This document shows positions 7,950 through 15,810 of a stretch of 64,000 nt of DNA, one piece after another. The position numbers were made by a program, and so were the translations under genes. Within the stretch, counting starts at the first letter, position 1. The number at the start of each line of letters is the position of its first letter. This stretch comes from CAWBQO01 sp963790965. Lineage in GTDB: Bacteria; Bacteroidota; Rhodothermia; Rhodothermales; DASSAV01. The notes under the pieces are model-generated. The model saw nothing but the letters and a program-made list of their open reading frames with translations, searched no databases and was not told where the DNA came from. The stretch lies in NCBI GenBank assembly GCA_963790965.1, contig CAWBQO010000002.1, forward strand, positions 496,001-560,000, in the 5' to 3' direction.

Positions 7950-10277
7950 TTGGAAGCCGACCTCAAACCTACGGATGCAGTTGCGACAGAGGCAGGCCCG
8001 GACGAGGCCCGCCCGGACGAGCGCGAGCGTACAGGCAAGGTCGGTGCAGAGCGCCGGGAACGGCTTGGCACCTTTCAAGGCGTTTTCCGCCCGACGGTGC
8101 TGACGATTCTCGGGGTGATGATGTACCTGCGCGAGGGATGGATCGTCGGGCAGGCGGGGCTGATGGGCGCTATTCTGCTCATTGTCCTCATCTTCTTGAT
8201 CACTGGCACGGCGGCGCTCTCGCTTGCGTCCATTACGACGAACATTCGCGTGGGAGCCGGAGGGGTGTTCTACATCATCAGCCAGGCGCTGGGCCTCGAG
8301 CCGGGCGGGAGCATCGGCATTCCGCTCTATACTGGGCAGGCGCTGTCGGCGGCGCTCTACATCTACGGCTTCAGCGAAGCGTGGCTCTACATCTTCCCAA
8401 GTCACCCGCAGATGCTGGTCGCCTATGCCGTGTTTGCGGTCGTATTCGCCGTCACGATCATCTCGACGCGATTCGCTTTCAGGCTTCAGGGCCTCGTGAT
8501 GGTGGTCATCCTCGTATCGCTGGCCTCGATCGTCCTTGGTCTTTCGCAACTCGGGCCGCTGCGGGAGTTTCATGAGCCGCAGGTCTGGGGCAACTTCGAA
8601 GGAGGTGGTTTCTGGATTCTGTTCGCCATCTTCTTCCCGGCCGGCACGGGCATCAAGGTGGGGGCAAGCATGTCCGGCGCGCTGGCTGACCCGCGCCGCA
8701 GCATCCCCCGGGGGACGCTGGCAGCGGTGGCGGTGGCCCTCGTCGTATACCTCTTCATGGCGGTCTGGTATAGCCTGATGGCCTCCCCCGAGGAACTGCG
8801 CACGAACCTGACGATCGTGGTCGACCGCGCCGCCTGGGGCGAGCTGGTGCTCGCGGGCATTCTCGCCTCCACGTTCACGGCGACGCTTAGCTCGTTCGTC
8901 GCAGCGCCGCGCGTGTTGCAGGCGCTTGGCGAGCAGGGCGTCGTGCCGAAGCATCATTTCTTCGCGAAGCTCACCCCGGCCGGCGAGCCGCGCAACGCGA
9001 TCCGGGTCACGGCGGCCATCGTGGCGGCGGCCTTGCTGCTGGGAAGCCTCAACCGCGTTGCGGTGCTGATCACGATGTTCTTTCTGCTGACGTACCTCAC
9101 CATCGACATGGTCGTGCTGATCGAACAGAGCCTCGGTATGGTTTCGTTCCGCCCGCTCTTCCGGGTGCCGCGCGCCGTGCCGCTCATCGGTGCCGTGGCG
9201 TCACTGTTCGCCGTCTTCGTCATCAGCGCCACCTTTGCGCTTGTCGCGCTGGCCATCATTGTGGCGATATACGTTTACCTGACGCGCCAGCAGCTGGAAA
9301 CGCCGTGGCAGACCGTCCGAAGCAGCGTCTTTGTGTCCCTGGCGGATTGGGCGGCCCGGCACATCGCCCGGACGCCGGAAGAAGCCAACGAGCGCTCGTG
9401 GAAACCGGATCTGCTCGTGCCGGTGACCTCGCGCTCGCAGCTCGACGGTGCCTACCGCTTCCTCCGGCTCCTTACCGTGCCAAAAGGGTCGCTGAACATC
9501 TTTGGCATTCGAACGCCCCACGGCGAGCCGGAGGAGCGCCGCGCGATCGCCGGGGCAGCCCCGGACGACGCGCCCGCGCCCGATACCTACGCGCGCCTCG
9601 AGTCGGACCCGCTCGAAATGCTGCCGGATGTCGCCCGTACCATCCGAAATGAGGGGCTGTACGCGACGGCCGTCACCATCGAGGCGGCGTCGCTGCTCAA
9701 AGGCGTTCAACTTTGCGCCTCTGTACTTCGAGGAAGTGCGTTCCGGCCGAACATCGTTTTCGGACTGGCGCACGTCTACGACCAGGAGACGCTGCAGGGC
9801 CTCGTCGACACCGCTGCGGAGTACCACATGGGCGCAGCGCTCTTGTACCAGCATCCGGAGGCGGGTCTGGGGCACGAGCGCATTCTGAACGTGTGGGTGA
9901 GCGACCAAAGCCCGGAGTGGAAGCTCGGGTTAAGGCTTGCGAATCTGGACCTTATGGTGCTCCTCGGCTACCAGATCCAGCGGAACTGGGGTGGAAGGCT
10001 GCGCCTCTCGACCATCTGCCGGGATCCCGCCGAAGAGAACAACGCCTCGGCATACCTGCACAACCTTATCGAGGACGCCCGGATGCCGCCGAGCGCGGAG
10101 GCGTGGGTTCGGAGCGGGGCGCTCATGCAGCACCTCGCCGCCGCGCCCAAAGCGGACCTCCACGTGTTCGGCCTGGCCCGAGAGGTGGACCTGGCGTTTC
10201 TGCAACGCGCGGTGCAGCTAACAGGAAGCTCATGCCTCTTCGTCCGCGATTCCGGCCGCGAGAGCGCGCTGGCTTGA
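7950..10277 (+). CDS. SLC12-type (Na-K-Cl cotransporter-like) APC-superfamily permease
   Basis: This is a 775-residue membrane transporter. An N-terminal tail of about 50 charged residues precedes FRPTVLTILGVMMYLREGWI, the signature first transmembrane segment of cation-chloride cotransporters. About twelve membrane segments run to near residue 440. A soluble C-terminal domain of about 300 residues then contains alternating beta/alpha segments, as in animal NKCC/KCC proteins. The start is a TTG at 7950, the only sensible initiation site before the conserved core, preceded by a purine run (AAAAGAAG). The substrate is probably cations with chloride, or possibly amino acids. The gene is monocistronic and divergent from the kinase-like gene. 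Confidence 0.85.
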   Translation: MEADLKPTDAVATEAGPDEARPDERERTGKVGAERRERLGTFQGVFRPTVLTILGVMMYLREGWIVGQAGLMGAILLIVLIFLITGTAALSLASITTNIRVGAGGVFYIISQALGLEPGGSIGIPLYTGQALSAALYIYGFSEAWLYIFPSHPQMLVAYAVFAVVFAVTIISTRFAFRLQGLVMVVILVSLASIVLGLSQLGPLREFHEPQVWGNFEGGGFWILFAIFFPAGTGIKVGASMSGALADPRRSIPRGTLAAVAVALVVYLFMAVWYSLMASPEELRTNLTIVVDRAAWGELVLAGILASTFTATLSSFVAAPRVLQALGEQGVVPKHHFFAKLTPAGEPRNAIRVTAAIVAAALLLGSLNRVAVLITMFFLLTYLTIDMVVLIEQSLGMVSFRPLFRVPRAVPLIGAVASLFAVFVISATFALVALAIIVAIYVYLTRQQLETPWQTVRSSVFVSLADWAARHIARTPEEANERSWKPDLLVPVTSRSQLDGAYRFLRLLTVPKGSLNIFGIRTPHGEPEERRAIAGAAPDDAPAPDTYARLESDPLEMLPDVARTIRNEGLYATAVTIEAASLLKGVQLCASVLRGSAFRPNIVFGLAHVYDQETLQGLVDTAAEYHMGAALLYQHPEAGLGHERILNVWVSDQSPEWKLGLRLANLDLMVLLGYQIQRNWGGRLRLSTICRDPAEENNASAYLHNLIEDARMPPSAEAWVRSGALMQHLAAAPKADLHVFGLAREVDLAFLQRAVQLTGSSCLFVRDSGRESALA

Positions 10278-10284
10278 GAGGGTG

Positions 10285-10302
10285 GTTCGTCAGAAGACGA
10301 AC
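10285..10302 (+). terminator. Hairpin just downstream of the SLC12-like gene
   Basis: GTTCGTC and GACGAAC form a perfect 7-bp stem with an AGAA loop, starting 8 bp after the stop codon. There is no U-run, so it could be an RNA-stabilising hairpin or a weak terminator. Confidence 0.4.
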
Positions 10303-10417
10303 TGTCGCCGTGTACGCTGCGAAGAACGGCGTCGCGGTTTAGGAGTCACTGAGGCGTAGCGAAACCGGACGTGCGGGGGGACGTGATCTACCGCCGATAA
10401 CTATAACACGCAGCGTC

Positions 10418-10624
10418 ATGATGGAAGGCATTCAGTATCAGGTCGACTCAGGTGGACACAAGACGGCGGTGGTCATAGACCTCGAACGGCACGGCTCATT
10501 GTGGGAAGACTTCTATGACCTCATGCTCATAGAGTCGCGCAAAGACGAACCGCGTGAAACGCTTGAGGCCGTGGAGGCGCGTCTGAGGTCAACAGAAAGA
10601 AGGCGCGAGGACGGAGGTGTCTGA
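10418..10624 (+). CDS. Type II antitoxin, RelB/Phd-like
   Basis: This is a 68-residue acidic and helical protein. A first strand pair (IQYQVDSGGHKTAVVIDLE) is followed by WEDFYDLMLIESRKDEPRE and a helix. That is the pattern of small antitoxins that give an IQYI.D..G....V.....Y motif and an RRDEP motif. The next frame, overlapping by 8 bp, begins like a RelE/ParE toxin, which supports the pair assignment. Because the toxin is truncated, this antitoxin may be an orphan. It lies between repeats in a gene-poor stretch. Confidence 0.7.
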   Translation: MMEGIQYQVDSGGHKTAVVIDLERHGSLWEDFYDLMLIESRKDEPRETLEAVEARLRSTERRREDGGV

Positions 10625-10772
10625 TTACGCTGTGGTTCTCGCGCGGTCGGCGCGAAGAGAACTGGAGGACCTGCCGCCAAAAACAGGCGAAGTAATGTTG
10701 GTGGCTTTGTGGGAGATTCACATTAGTGTTAGTCAACCTCCCGGTCACGTACGCCGCCCCGGAAATCTGTGA
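10617..10772 (+). pseudogene. Truncated RelE/ParE-family toxin remnant
   Basis: A GTG start overlaps the antitoxin stop, as in many TA operons. The first 27 residues, VSDYAVVLARSARRELEDLP then PKTGE, match the N-terminal strand and helix of RelE/ParE toxins (Y.V.....A...L..LP). The frame then drifts through PPGHVRRPGN and stops at 51 residues, against about 85-95 for an intact toxin. The catalytic C-terminal strands are missing. The sequence at the break (from about 10763) resembles a stretch near 26637, so a repeat insertion or recombination may have cut the gene. Confidence 0.55.
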
Positions 10773-10819
10773 TGCATCCCATCGACGGCATATCAACAGC
10801 CTCTAAGCAGTCGGGTAGG

Positions 10820-10940
10820 GTAGATCCTTCACTGCGTTCAGGATGACAACCGGTGACGCCGGAGGAGGCGAAAACGCGGCAGCGCACACAAAAACCAAAA
10901 CGTCCCGCCCGTGTCATGCCCGCGAAGCGAAGCATCTCAG
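10820..10940 (+). repeat. Composite palindromic intergenic repeat, family A copy 1
   Basis: The copy starts GTAGATCCTTCACTGCGTTC and ends with GCGAAGCGAAGCATCTCAG. It aligns along its full length with 41121-41242 and, inverted and partly, with 32549-32690. Each end contains a short palindrome (AGGATGACA type and GTCATGC type) and the spacer is less conserved. Confidence 0.75.
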
Positions 10941-11002
10941 CCATTACTTAAATCGCTGTTGATTCCATGCACATAACCTTTGATGCCCGGCCCGGACGCG
11001 CC

Positions 11003-11218
11003 TCATTTCAACAGCCTCTTAAGGAGCCGCGTCGCCGTAGGGGATTTGCAAAGCGATGCCGCGAGAATGTGAAGTGCTCGAAAAGATGGTTCTTCTACTG
11101 ATTGACCCTCTTCGGCGAGCTTTCTGAGCTCCGCCCACTCACGAGTTTTTTGTTTTCGGACCCGTGCTGATCTCTTTTCGGCAGGTGCCAGAGCATGTCG
11201 CCAGCCGTTATTCGCCCC
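11003..11218 (-). pseudogene. Coding-like remnant downstream of the PorV/PorQ gene
   Basis: Immediately after the PorV/PorQ stop the same frame stays open for about 71 codons, to a TGA at 11003-11005. It reads as a plausible amphipathic helical tail (for example KTREWAELRKLAEEG and SFRALHILAASLCKSPTATR), but has no ATG, GTG or TTG start with a good context. It could be the tail of a lost gene, or a readthrough extension. I do not recognise the family. The bases from 10981 to 11003, after the stop, look non-coding. Confidence 0.35.
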
Positions 11219-12265
11219 CTAAAACGCCAGATCGAGGGTGAACCAGTGGGTTTGTTCGAGGCGGCCGAAGTCGGCGTAGGCGTAGTCGATGCGGGCGCGT
11301 ACGCTCCGATCGATCCGGAGGTTCAGTCCGGCCCCGAACGTCAGACCTTGCTCTGAATCGGTCTCGAAAAGGTGCCGGTATCCTGCACGCAGATCGATCA
11401 GGTCCCGGAAGCTGTACTCGGCCCCGAAATTCATGTACTCGCTGTTGTCGTTCGGGTGCGCCGCATCGGTGAGCAGCGTCAGACGATTGTTGGCGGACTC
11501 GAGCGCGCTCCAGGACAGCCCAACACGGAACAGCAGCGGCAACGACGACTTTTCCATCAAATACTCGGCATTGACGATGCCGACGTTCCCCTCTTCGTCC
11601 GGCACAGGATCCTGGCTGAAAACCAGGTCGCGACCGTCCATCTGCATTTTCGGTCCGAAGTTGGAAAAGCTCGCGCCCAGCTTGAGTCGCTCGTAAGGCA
11701 GCGTGAAGAGCGTTCCAATGTCCACGGCGAGTGCGCTCGCGCTGCTGTGCCAGATCTGCTCGCGGATGTACTTGGCGCTGCCGCCAATCGAAAACCGGTC
11801 CGTCAGCATACGGCCATAGGAAAGCTGAAGCGCGAGGTTGGTCACGGAAAACTCCTCGCCTGTGCCTTCCGGCCTTCGCGCCGTGCGCACATCCATCGTT
11901 CCCGAGTTGAGCGCGGTGATGGATGCGGCCACGGTGCCGCTCGTGCCGAGGTTGACACCAAAGGCCGCAAAGTTATAGTCCACGTCCGCGAGGTACTGCG
12001 TGTGGGAGAGCTGCACGGCGCTGCCCTGCAGGCCCGCCAGTCCCGCCGGGTTCCAGTAGAGCGAGGAGAGGTCGTTCGCGAGCGCAACGTACGCGCCCCC
12101 CAGCCCGACCGCGCGCGCGCCGACGCCGAGCTTCAAGAACGAAGCCGCACCGGTGCCTACCTTCGTGAGCGTATTCGATCCCGGACTGCTACTCTGCGCC
12201 CGCACCGCTGGGGCGGTTGCGCAGAGCAGGGAGACGCTTACAAAAACAAATAGCTTGAGCCTCAT
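11219..12265 (-). CDS. PorV/PorQ family outer-membrane protein
   Basis: This is a 348-residue beta-barrel protein with a signal peptide cut after VRAQ. The N-terminal core ASFLKLGVGARAVGLGGAYV, then ALANDLSSLYWNPAGLA, is the hallmark of the PorV/PorQ (UPF0164-related, FadL-like) family. The rest is amphipathic strands ending in the aromatic-terminated strand WFTLDLAF. PorV is known to shuttle T9SS cargo at the outer membrane, while relatives serve other roles. The start at 12265 gives the most typical signal peptide; an upstream ATG at 12310 would add 15 residues. It is the last gene of a run with a large secreted protein and a TonB receptor, so it may be dedicated to that cargo. Confidence 0.85.
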   Translation of the reverse strand: MRLKLFVFVSVSLLCATAPAVRAQSSSPGSNTLTKVGTGAASFLKLGVGARAVGLGGAYVALANDLSSLYWNPAGLAGLQGSAVQLSHTQYLADVDYNFAAFGVNLGTSGTVAASITALNSGTMDVRTARRPEGTGEEFSVTNLALQLSYGRMLTDRFSIGGSAKYIREQIWHSSASALAVDIGTLFTLPYERLKLGASFSNFGPKMQMDGRDLVFSQDPVPDEEGNVGIVNAEYLMEKSSLPLLFRVGLSWSALESANNRLTLLTDAAHPNDNSEYMNFGAEYSFRDLIDLRAGYRHLFETDSEQGLTFGAGLNLRIDRSVRARIDYAYADFGRLEQTHWFTLDLAF

Positions 12266-12316
12266 GGAGGTACACCGAGCAAAATGGAGGTCGAACGGTC
12301 GATGCTTCATATGGAC

Positions 12317-15300
12317 TTACTTGATAACGGCAAACTTCCCGATGAAAGTGCCCCTGTCAGACTCGACCTGGAAGAGGTAAAGTCCATACGAGATGTTCAT
12401 GTTGTCCTTCGTGCGCAGGTCCCAGAAGGCTTTTCCGTCCGATAGCGCCCCGTTGTGCTCTATCGTATCGACGAGTTCGCCCGAGAGCGTGTAGATGCGA
12501 ATCGTGCACTGCTGGGGCACATTGGCGAAGTAGAGCCGGCGTTCTCCGCGCTCGGTTGTCGAGATCGGGTTGTTCGGCTCGAACTCATTCGTCGCGACGT
12601 AAGGGTTCGGCACCACGTAGATGTCCCCAAGAGCGGCCGACTCTTCTTCAGCCGCCGCGCGCGCCGCTACGGTCGAGAACGCGAACGCATCGGCTCCAGT
12701 AAAGGGCTTGCGGGTCTTGAAGTAGAACACGCTGCCGGCACCCGGCTTCGAGGCCCCGCCCGCCGCCGAGAACGTCACTTGCCAGACGGCGGAGATCGAG
12801 CTGCCCACGGAGTCGATGAGGATGATCGGCTCATCGAGGTCCCAGACGCCGTTCAGATTAGGATCCGGCACGAAGAGGCTCACCGGATCGTTTGCCCGCG
12901 TCACGTTGACGGCTGTAAACGGCAACGGCAACCGGGAGCCGAGGCTCGTGGAGACGTTCGAATCGGCAAAGCGAATCTCGTAATCGTACGGGAGCGGCGT
13001 TGGACGGGGTCCGGCCGTTGCCAGGCGCGCTTCGAAGGGTATGTTGGTGCTGCTCGTCCATCCCGTCGCCTCTTTGTTGAGCGCGAGCGCGTCGGCGTTC
13101 ACGAAGAGCTTCATGCCGTCGAAGACCGGGTTGGCTTCCTCGTCGTTCATCAGCGAGCTCCGGTAGACGGGGGCGTACGTGAACGTGGCAAGGAGCGTGT
13201 CGCCTGCCGAGACGGCTGCCCCGGGCATCAAGGTGAAGTTGCCCACCGCCGGGTTCATCTCGTAATCCCGCCCCTTCTGCAGCGTGGAACCGGAGAGGGT
13301 TTGAAGCTGGAACGTGGTTGAATCCACGTGCGCGTGGCGCAGTCCGGCCGTCGTACCAGGGGCGGCCGGGAGCCGGATCGTGATGGGCTTCTCGTCGATG
13401 ATGGAGTAGACCATCTTCCCGTCGACTTCATCGAACTCGACGCGGTACGCATTGTCATTCTCAACGGCAAACTCGTCGATGATTTCCAGCCGAACGTCGC
13501 CGGTGCCAAAGCCCGATGTGTGGCGGATGCCGTCTTCCCCAATGAGCGCGGGCGGCACGTACCCGGCTACGCGAGGGCCGGGGGTAACGGATACAGTGTT
13601 GTCGTCAAAGACGTAGGTGTCCGTCCACGGGTCGTGCGTGATGGTTTTGCTCGACTCCGACGGCGGGATGCCTCCCTCGAAACCGGCTCCGGCGTTGCCC
13701 GCGTAGCCGCGGTCGTACGAAACGACGGCGTAGTAATACTTCTTGCCGTTGATGACGTTGTTGGAGTCCACGTAGGAGTGGTAAAGGCCGGTGTCCTCAC
13801 CGAGATCGTACGACACGCCGCGACCGGCGAACGGGATCGGCGAGACGCCCTTGAGGCCGTTTGCGATGTCGAACTTCGCCTCCGCTCCCTGCGCGTTCTT
13901 AAGCGGCTTGTAGAGAAAGCGCGATCCATTGATGTCCGTGATCGTCTGGATCTCGTTAAAGAGCGGGTCCGTCGACCGGTAGATCACGTATCCCTCGAAG
14001 TCGGTTTCCTTCGTAAGTGGATCGACGGAGCGCTCGGCGCGATCCTCCCAGTAGAGCGTCACCTTACCGTCTCCGGGCACCGCCGTCACAAGCGGTTTCC
14101 GCGGGGCCTGTGCGAAGCGGTAGCCGACGTCGTAGATCTGCTGCACCGTCTGCGCGTTCAGCTTGAGGTCGTTCAAGTTTTCGCCAACGAGCAGCGCGAT
14201 GGAGAACCGCTTGGTCTCCCCCGCGCGCAGCGGGAATGAGCCCGAGCCGTAGAGAAAGACGTAGTCTCCTGCTTCCGCCGGAATTTCATCGAAGCGGCCG
14301 GGACGCACGAGGTCCCAAACGCGCTCGTCGTTGGAGACGCGGTTGCCGGCAAAAGGCGGCGAGGCGAAGGAGGTGAGGCCGAGCATATCGCTCTCGTCGA
14401 TATCGGTAAACTCGAAGTTCGGCTCGCCGGGCTTGGTGATGTCGAACGGATCCCCCGCCGTCGGGCGACCGTCGAGTTCACCGGGATCGCCGGTGCCTGG
14501 AACGCCGTCGATGCCCACGTCGTCGAGCTCGGCATTCCAGTCGTTGTCGTTGTCGATACCGTCGGTCCAGGACTCGTCCACCATGCCGTCGCCGTCGTTG
14601 TCGATGCCGTCGCCCGGATAGGTGACGCCGCCAATGGTTTCGGTGCCGATGCCGGGGCTTTCAAGAAACTTGTACCCGAAGTACCCCGGGACGCGCCCCG
14701 CCACGTCCGACTTGCCGTCGCTATCATAGGCATAGACGATGTTCAAGTCACGGTCGAAAAAGGCGAGGTCGTCTTGCCAGTTGTTGATGCCGCCAATGTG
14801 CGGATCGCCCCACATCCCGAAAATAACCTTCTCGAGGTCCTTCTCGCTCTTGTTCGTAATCTTGTAGACGAGGAAAATGGCGTCTTCCGCAAGCGGGTTT
14901 GACCACTGGTACATGCGTGTCTCCACTTCCAGTCCGAGGCCGCGCTTTGTGGGGTCGCTCGGAAACGGCTGGTAGGCGAATTCGACGTTCGCGTAGTCGT
15001 TCATGAAGTAGAGCGCTTCCTTGTCGGCATTCGATGAGCCCTGCTGGAGCGCGCCCGGCCAGACGTAGCGCCCGATCGTCGGGTTGTACCACTCGGCGGG
15101 CCAGGAGTCCGGCTTGCCGTCGAGGTCGCGGTCCAGATCGTCGCTCGTGGGAATGCGGTCCGACGTGGGGTTCACGACCTGGATGCCGCCAAAGGTGCCG
15201 ACGGGCTGCGCGCACGGGATTGGGTGCCAGCCCCAGTACTCGCCGCCATTGGGCGAAATCTCGCCGCCGTTTGAAACGAGGCCGTCCGAGACGATGTGCA

Positions 15301-15736
15301 TCACCCAGACCGGCTGCCCGTTCTCGTCGAGGACCACATTCCCGTTCTCGTCGCGTTTCTGGACGCTCTGCGGGTCCTGGTGCCCCACGTCCACGATCTC
15401 TGCGGCCACGAACGGGCCGAACTCATAGCCGTAGCCGAGGCCGTTCCACACGATGTCTGTGATGGAGTTGTTCGGAGCGGAGATCGAGCCAAAATTCGTG
15501 ATCTGCGTCGTGATCTTGTTGCCGTTCATGATCGCGTCCCGGCGCGCGGTCTCGTCCGGGCACTCGAGCGACGGCTGGCGGACCATGCGGCGCGAAGCGT
15601 GATAGTTCAACCACCGCTCAACCTGAGCGGAATCCCAGGTACGGTCACGACCGGCGCGCATTTCGCGATCAGACTGCGCGCGCGCAGGCAGGGCGCATAC
15701 CGCAGCAGCAAGCAACAAGACGGAAAGGCGAAACAT
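12317..15736 (-). CDS. Large secreted protein with Asp-rich calcium-binding-like repeats, FN3-like modules and T9SS-type C-terminus
   Basis: This is a 1139-residue protein. The start at 15736 gives the signal peptide MFRLSVLLLAAAVCALPARA. The N-terminal third is unassigned. About residues 370-440 hold GIDNDGDGMVDE, GIDNDNDWN and DDVGIDGVPGTGD, Asp/Asn-rich loops like thrombospondin type 3 or dockerin-like calcium sites. A fibronectin-III-like segment follows (VPGDGKVTLYWEDRAERS... YVIYRSTD). The last 75 residues (IRIYTLSGELVDTIEHNG... WDLRT... YGLYLFQV) form a FlgD-like/T9SS type A sorting module. It is probably exported through T9SS to the cell surface. It lies between PorV/PorQ and a TonB receptor, an arrangement seen across the FCB group with no assigned function. 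Confidence 0.8.
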   Translation of the reverse strand: MFRLSVLLLAAAVCALPARAQSDREMRAGRDRTWDSAQVERWLNYHASRRMVRQPSLECPDETARRDAIMNGNKITTQITNFGSISAPNNSITDIVWNGLGYGYEFGPFVAAEIVDVGHQDPQSVQKRDENGNVVLDENGQPVWVMHIVSDGLVSNGGEISPNGGEYWGWHPIPCAQPVGTFGGIQVVNPTSDRIPTSDDLDRDLDGKPDSWPAEWYNPTIGRYVWPGALQQGSSNADKEALYFMNDYANVEFAYQPFPSDPTKRGLGLEVETRMYQWSNPLAEDAIFLVYKITNKSEKDLEKVIFGMWGDPHIGGINNWQDDLAFFDRDLNIVYAYDSDGKSDVAGRVPGYFGYKFLESPGIGTETIGGVTYPGDGIDNDGDGMVDESWTDGIDNDNDWNAELDDVGIDGVPGTGDPGELDGRPTAGDPFDITKPGEPNFEFTDIDESDMLGLTSFASPPFAGNRVSNDERVWDLVRPGRFDEIPAEAGDYVFLYGSGSFPLRAGETKRFSIALLVGENLNDLKLNAQTVQQIYDVGYRFAQAPRKPLVTAVPGDGKVTLYWEDRAERSVDPLTKETDFEGYVIYRSTDPLFNEIQTITDINGSRFLYKPLKNAQGAEAKFDIANGLKGVSPIPFAGRGVSYDLGEDTGLYHSYVDSNNVINGKKYYYAVVSYDRGYAGNAGAGFEGGIPPSESSKTITHDPWTDTYVFDDNTVSVTPGPRVAGYVPPALIGEDGIRHTSGFGTGDVRLEIIDEFAVENDNAYRVEFDEVDGKMVYSIIDEKPITIRLPAAPGTTAGLRHAHVDSTTFQLQTLSGSTLQKGRDYEMNPAVGNFTLMPGAAVSAGDTLLATFTYAPVYRSSLMNDEEANPVFDGMKLFVNADALALNKEATGWTSSTNIPFEARLATAGPRPTPLPYDYEIRFADSNVSTSLGSRLPLPFTAVNVTRANDPVSLFVPDPNLNGVWDLDEPIILIDSVGSSISAVWQVTFSAAGGASKPGAGSVFYFKTRKPFTGADAFAFSTVAARAAAEEESAALGDIYVVPNPYVATNEFEPNNPISTTERGERRLYFANVPQQCTIRIYTLSGELVDTIEHNGALSDGKAFWDLRTKDNMNISYGLYLFQVESDRGTFIGKFAVIK

Positions 15737-15810
15737 AGCGTAAACTGATGGGGCAGCAATAACTGCCGATAGCAAGAGGCCGCGGGGCCTTTATGAAGAG
15801 ATGGGACGCG

